6,707 nucleotides of DNA from Methanobacteriota archaeon (GTDB lineage: Archaea; Thermoplasmatota; Poseidoniia; Poseidoniales; Poseidoniaceae): positions 1 to 6,707 of the forward strand of contig JAAZUV010000075.1 of NCBI GenBank assembly GCA_018623995.1. Reading direction: 5' to 3'. Positions 4,920 to 6,707 of this stretch are shown piece after piece (the first letter of the stretch is position 1; each line of letters opens with the position of its first letter). Under the pieces are notes generated by a model that was not told the origin of the DNA, searched no databases, and saw only the letters and a program-made list of their open reading frames with translations. Both the position numbers and the translations under genes were made by a program.

Positions 4920-6707
4920 GACGGGCTGCGTGAATTGATGGTGAAAGGAGACCAAGTGCGATGGCAAAGACTTGGACGCCGATCCAGATGAGGAAGAAAA
5001 GAGGGACGAGGAGATAGTCTCCAGCAGCTACTGCATCGGTCATGGATGCGAATCCCATGTTGTTACCAATCTCTGCAATTTTCACACCAGCCACACCGAC
5101 TGCCATGACACGAAGATAGGAGAGAGTGTTGGCAAGAAGACCGAAGGTTTCGATCGGGCCCATGATGATGCCACCAGCCCATCCGAATCCCTCGTAGACT
5201 GCGAGTGCGACGATGAGAATGAGAACGCCGACGATCATAATGTATGCAGGGAGTGTTCCTGAAATCACATCATGGCTGCCTTTCATGAATCCGTAGATGT
5301 GCATGAAGCCACCGCCAAGAATCATCATCCAACTGCCCTTCTCGAAGAAAGCAGCAACGATTCCGTGGCCCTTTGTGACGTTGTAGAATCCGATGATGTA
5401 TCCAACAAACAGGTGCAGTGCACCAACGTAGACTGAGATGAGAACGTAATCGGTGAGCGCAGTAGAAGCACGGTGCAGTGGCACGTAGGTGTGTGTGAGC
5501 CCGAGTGCCTCGCCAATTGAGCTGGTCTTGAAACTGGAGGTGAGGTCGTAGGTCCAGTCGTACAATGGGATGAGTGGAGAAGCGTTGCCCATGATTTCTC
5601 CGGTGCCGTCCCAAATGAAACCGAATCCTTCAGCGAAGAGCAGCCCCCAAATGATACACCAGATACCCATCCACATGAGTACAGTTGTTGCATTCTTGCC
5701 CATCGGTTCCTTGGCAAAGGATTTGCTTCGTAGCCAAAGAGCGAGAAGGACGATAACAAGCCCGTATCCGAAATCACCGAGGATGAGCCCGTACAGAATC
5801 GGTAGCGTCACCATGATGAGCGTTGTTGGGTCGAAGGTCCCGTACTTTGGACGACCGACCAAGTCAACAACCAATTCAAACGGTTCAGCAGGGCCGATGT
5901 TTTGGTAAGCGATTGGGGGTTCTGGGGAATGGTGATGGTCATCGTGGTCGCCATGGTGATGGTGATCGTCAACATGCTCTTCGATTTCGAGGTGAGAAAC
6001 CATGTTCTTGAGTTTGGAGCGAGCCTGTTCTGTGTTCTTGGTAGGAACCCATGCGTCCAGAGCAAATGCTTGATTGGAAACGGCAAGTGATGTAGGTGAT
6101 GTGAAGATAGCATCCTCTCGCTGGAGGTATTCTTCAACGATGACCAGTTCAGAGCCATTCTTTTCAGCCCATGCATCGAGGTCTTTTTGGTTAGACTCCA
6201 TTGAAGCGGTTGCTTTTTCGATGCCACTTCGAGCTTCCGATGCACGCTTACCTGGCTTTCCTTCGCCCGATGGAAGTTGAATGGCCTTTGCATTGAGTTC
6301 TGCGAGAGCCATTTGAACCTCAGCAGCTTTGTCTGGAGCACACGCAACAGCAATGAGGCCAGCAGGAGCCATGTACTCGACATCGTTCTTGAGATCTGCA
6401 AAGACCTTGGAGGCCTTGGACGAGTTGGCAGTTTCGGCAACGTAGACTTCGAGGCCGGAGTAACCGCTTAGAAGATCGAGTGAAATGTTGAGTGGTGCGA
6501 GTTTCTCGAAGATTCGCGCTTGTTCTTCAAGGGTGGAAATTTCGGCTTCTGCTTCACGAATGGCTTCGATGTATCCAAGTGCCTTGTCCAATTCTGCTTC
6601 GAATTTCTCTGCAGTGGACTTTGCCGAGGATGCTGAAACAGATCCTTTCGAGTTGAAGACGGAAACGGCGCTTCGGATGGCTCGGACCTTGACAAGCATG
6701 GCACTGA
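4822..6707 (-). CDS. atpI: A-type ATP synthase membrane subunit I (a subunit), 5'-truncated
   Basis: Membrane stator that provides the ion half-channels beside the AtpK ring and anchors the peripheral stalk (V-ATPase subunit a homologue). The frame is open to the window edge. The first visible Met (6699) is probably internal: MLVKVRAIRSAVSVF resembles the segment about 60-75 residues into relatives, and no ribosome binding site precedes it. Numbering from that Met: soluble coiled-coil arm (about 1-240), His/Asp-rich linker (242-257), then about eight membrane segments starting with TLIMVTLPILYGLILGDFGYGL (293-314). The essential channel arginine is Arg530 in LANTLSYLRVMAVGVAGVKIAE. The C-terminal LHFVEWMGKFYDGSGRVFSPLG (594-615) matches the family's LHYVEFFSKFYEGGGxxFxPF. 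The stop is 30 nt before the atpK start. Identity is secure; the missing N-terminus is inferred. Confidence 0.94.
   Translation of the reverse strand, partial: SAMLVKVRAIRSAVSVFNSKGSVSASSAKSTAEKFEAELDKALGYIEAIREAEAEISTLEEQARIFEKLAPLNISLDLLSGYSGLEVYVAETANSSKASKVFADLKNDVEYMAPAGLIAVACAPDKAAEVQMALAELNAKAIQLPSGEGKPGKRASEARSGIEKATASMESNQKDLDAWAEKNGSELVIVEEYLQREDAIFTSPTSLAVSNQAFALDAWVPTKNTEQARSKLKNMVSHLEIEEHVDDHHHHGDHDDHHHSPEPPIAYQNIGPAEPFELVVDLVGRPKYGTFDPTTLIMVTLPILYGLILGDFGYGLVIVLLALWLRSKSFAKEPMGKNATTVLMWMGIWCIIWGLLFAEGFGFIWDGTGEIMGNASPLIPLYDWTYDLTSSFKTSSIGEALGLTHTYVPLHRASTALTDYVLISVYVGALHLFVGYIIGFYNVTKGHGIVAAFFEKGSWMMILGGGFMHIYGFMKGSHDVISGTLPAYIMIVGVLILIVALAVYEGFGWAGGIIMGPIETFGLLANTLSYLRVMAVGVAGVKIAEIGNNMGFASMTDAVAAGDYLLVPLFFLIWIGVQVFAIALGLLSPSIHAARLHFVEWMGKFYDGSGRVFSPLGGQPLHVEGKA
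5929..5976 (-). other. His/Asp-rich linker in AtpI
   Basis: Sixteen codons encode HVDDHHHHGDHDDHHH: nine His, five Asp, one Val, one Gly. It falls between the soluble arm and the first membrane segment, so it should face the cytoplasm at the membrane surface. It is built from near-repeats of CAC/CAT/GAT/GAC codons. Metal or proton binding is plausible from composition, but no function is shown. Confidence 0.85.

Noticed and set aside
5902..6090. Plus-strand frame with Val/Met repeats (MVMVIVVAMVMVIV) that looks like a membrane helix
   Set aside because: It is the complement of the His/Asp codons in AtpI. The hydrophobic look comes from reading CAT/CAC/GAT codons backwards.
1..6707. CRISPR array, tRNA or rRNA gene, insertion sequence or other mobile element
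   Set aside because: The window is covered almost completely by one conserved operon. I saw no spaced direct repeats, tRNA-like cloverleaf, terminal inverted repeats or transposase motifs.

Overview
The window holds most of an archaeal A-type (A1Ao) ATP synthase operon, read entirely on the minus strand. In transcription order, from the right edge to the left, the genes are atpI (5' end outside the window), atpK, atpE, atpC, atpF, atpA and atpB (3' end outside the window). This I-K-E-C-F-A-B order is the classical euryarchaeal arrangement. It implies that atpH lies upstream and atpD downstream, both beyond the edges.

The organism is an archaeon. The catalytic subunit is of the A/V type with GPFGSGKT and GCGERGNEM motifs, the non-catalytic subunit has the degenerate SGLPHN loop, and there are separate C, E and F stalk subunits. 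Shine-Dalgarno sites complementary to the usual 16S tail (variants of GGAGGTGAT) precede the genes. AtpK is a single hairpin behind a signal-like N-terminal segment, and AtpA has no intein. Balanced base composition together with these traits would fit a mesophilic marine euryarchaeon such as Marine Group II (Poseidoniales). That placement is an inference and was not tested against any database.

Layout: 6707-4822 is the membrane stator subunit (AtpI), with a long soluble arm, a His/Asp-rich linker and about eight membrane segments. 4791-4480 is the rotor-ring subunit (AtpK). 4429-3866 is the peripheral-stalk subunit (AtpE). 3856-2819 is the central-stalk/ring connector (AtpC). 2809-2510 is the central-shaft subunit (AtpF). 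2485-746 is the catalytic subunit (AtpA). 734-1 is the non-catalytic subunit (AtpB). Gaps are 3 to 50 nt and each downstream gene has its own ribosome binding site, so this looks like one polycistronic message. The widest gap follows atpK, whose product is needed in the most copies. There is no gene-free stretch over 300 bases.

Together the products form most of one rotary machine. Ions pass between AtpI and the AtpK ring, turning AtpC/AtpF inside the AtpA3B3 head, while AtpE (with the unseen AtpH) holds the head to AtpI. I found no unknown system here. The points worth a second look are the His/Asp-rich linker in AtpI, inverted repeats and a hairpin flanking atpK, the ion-binding site of AtpK, and start codons that automatic annotation would probably place wrongly.
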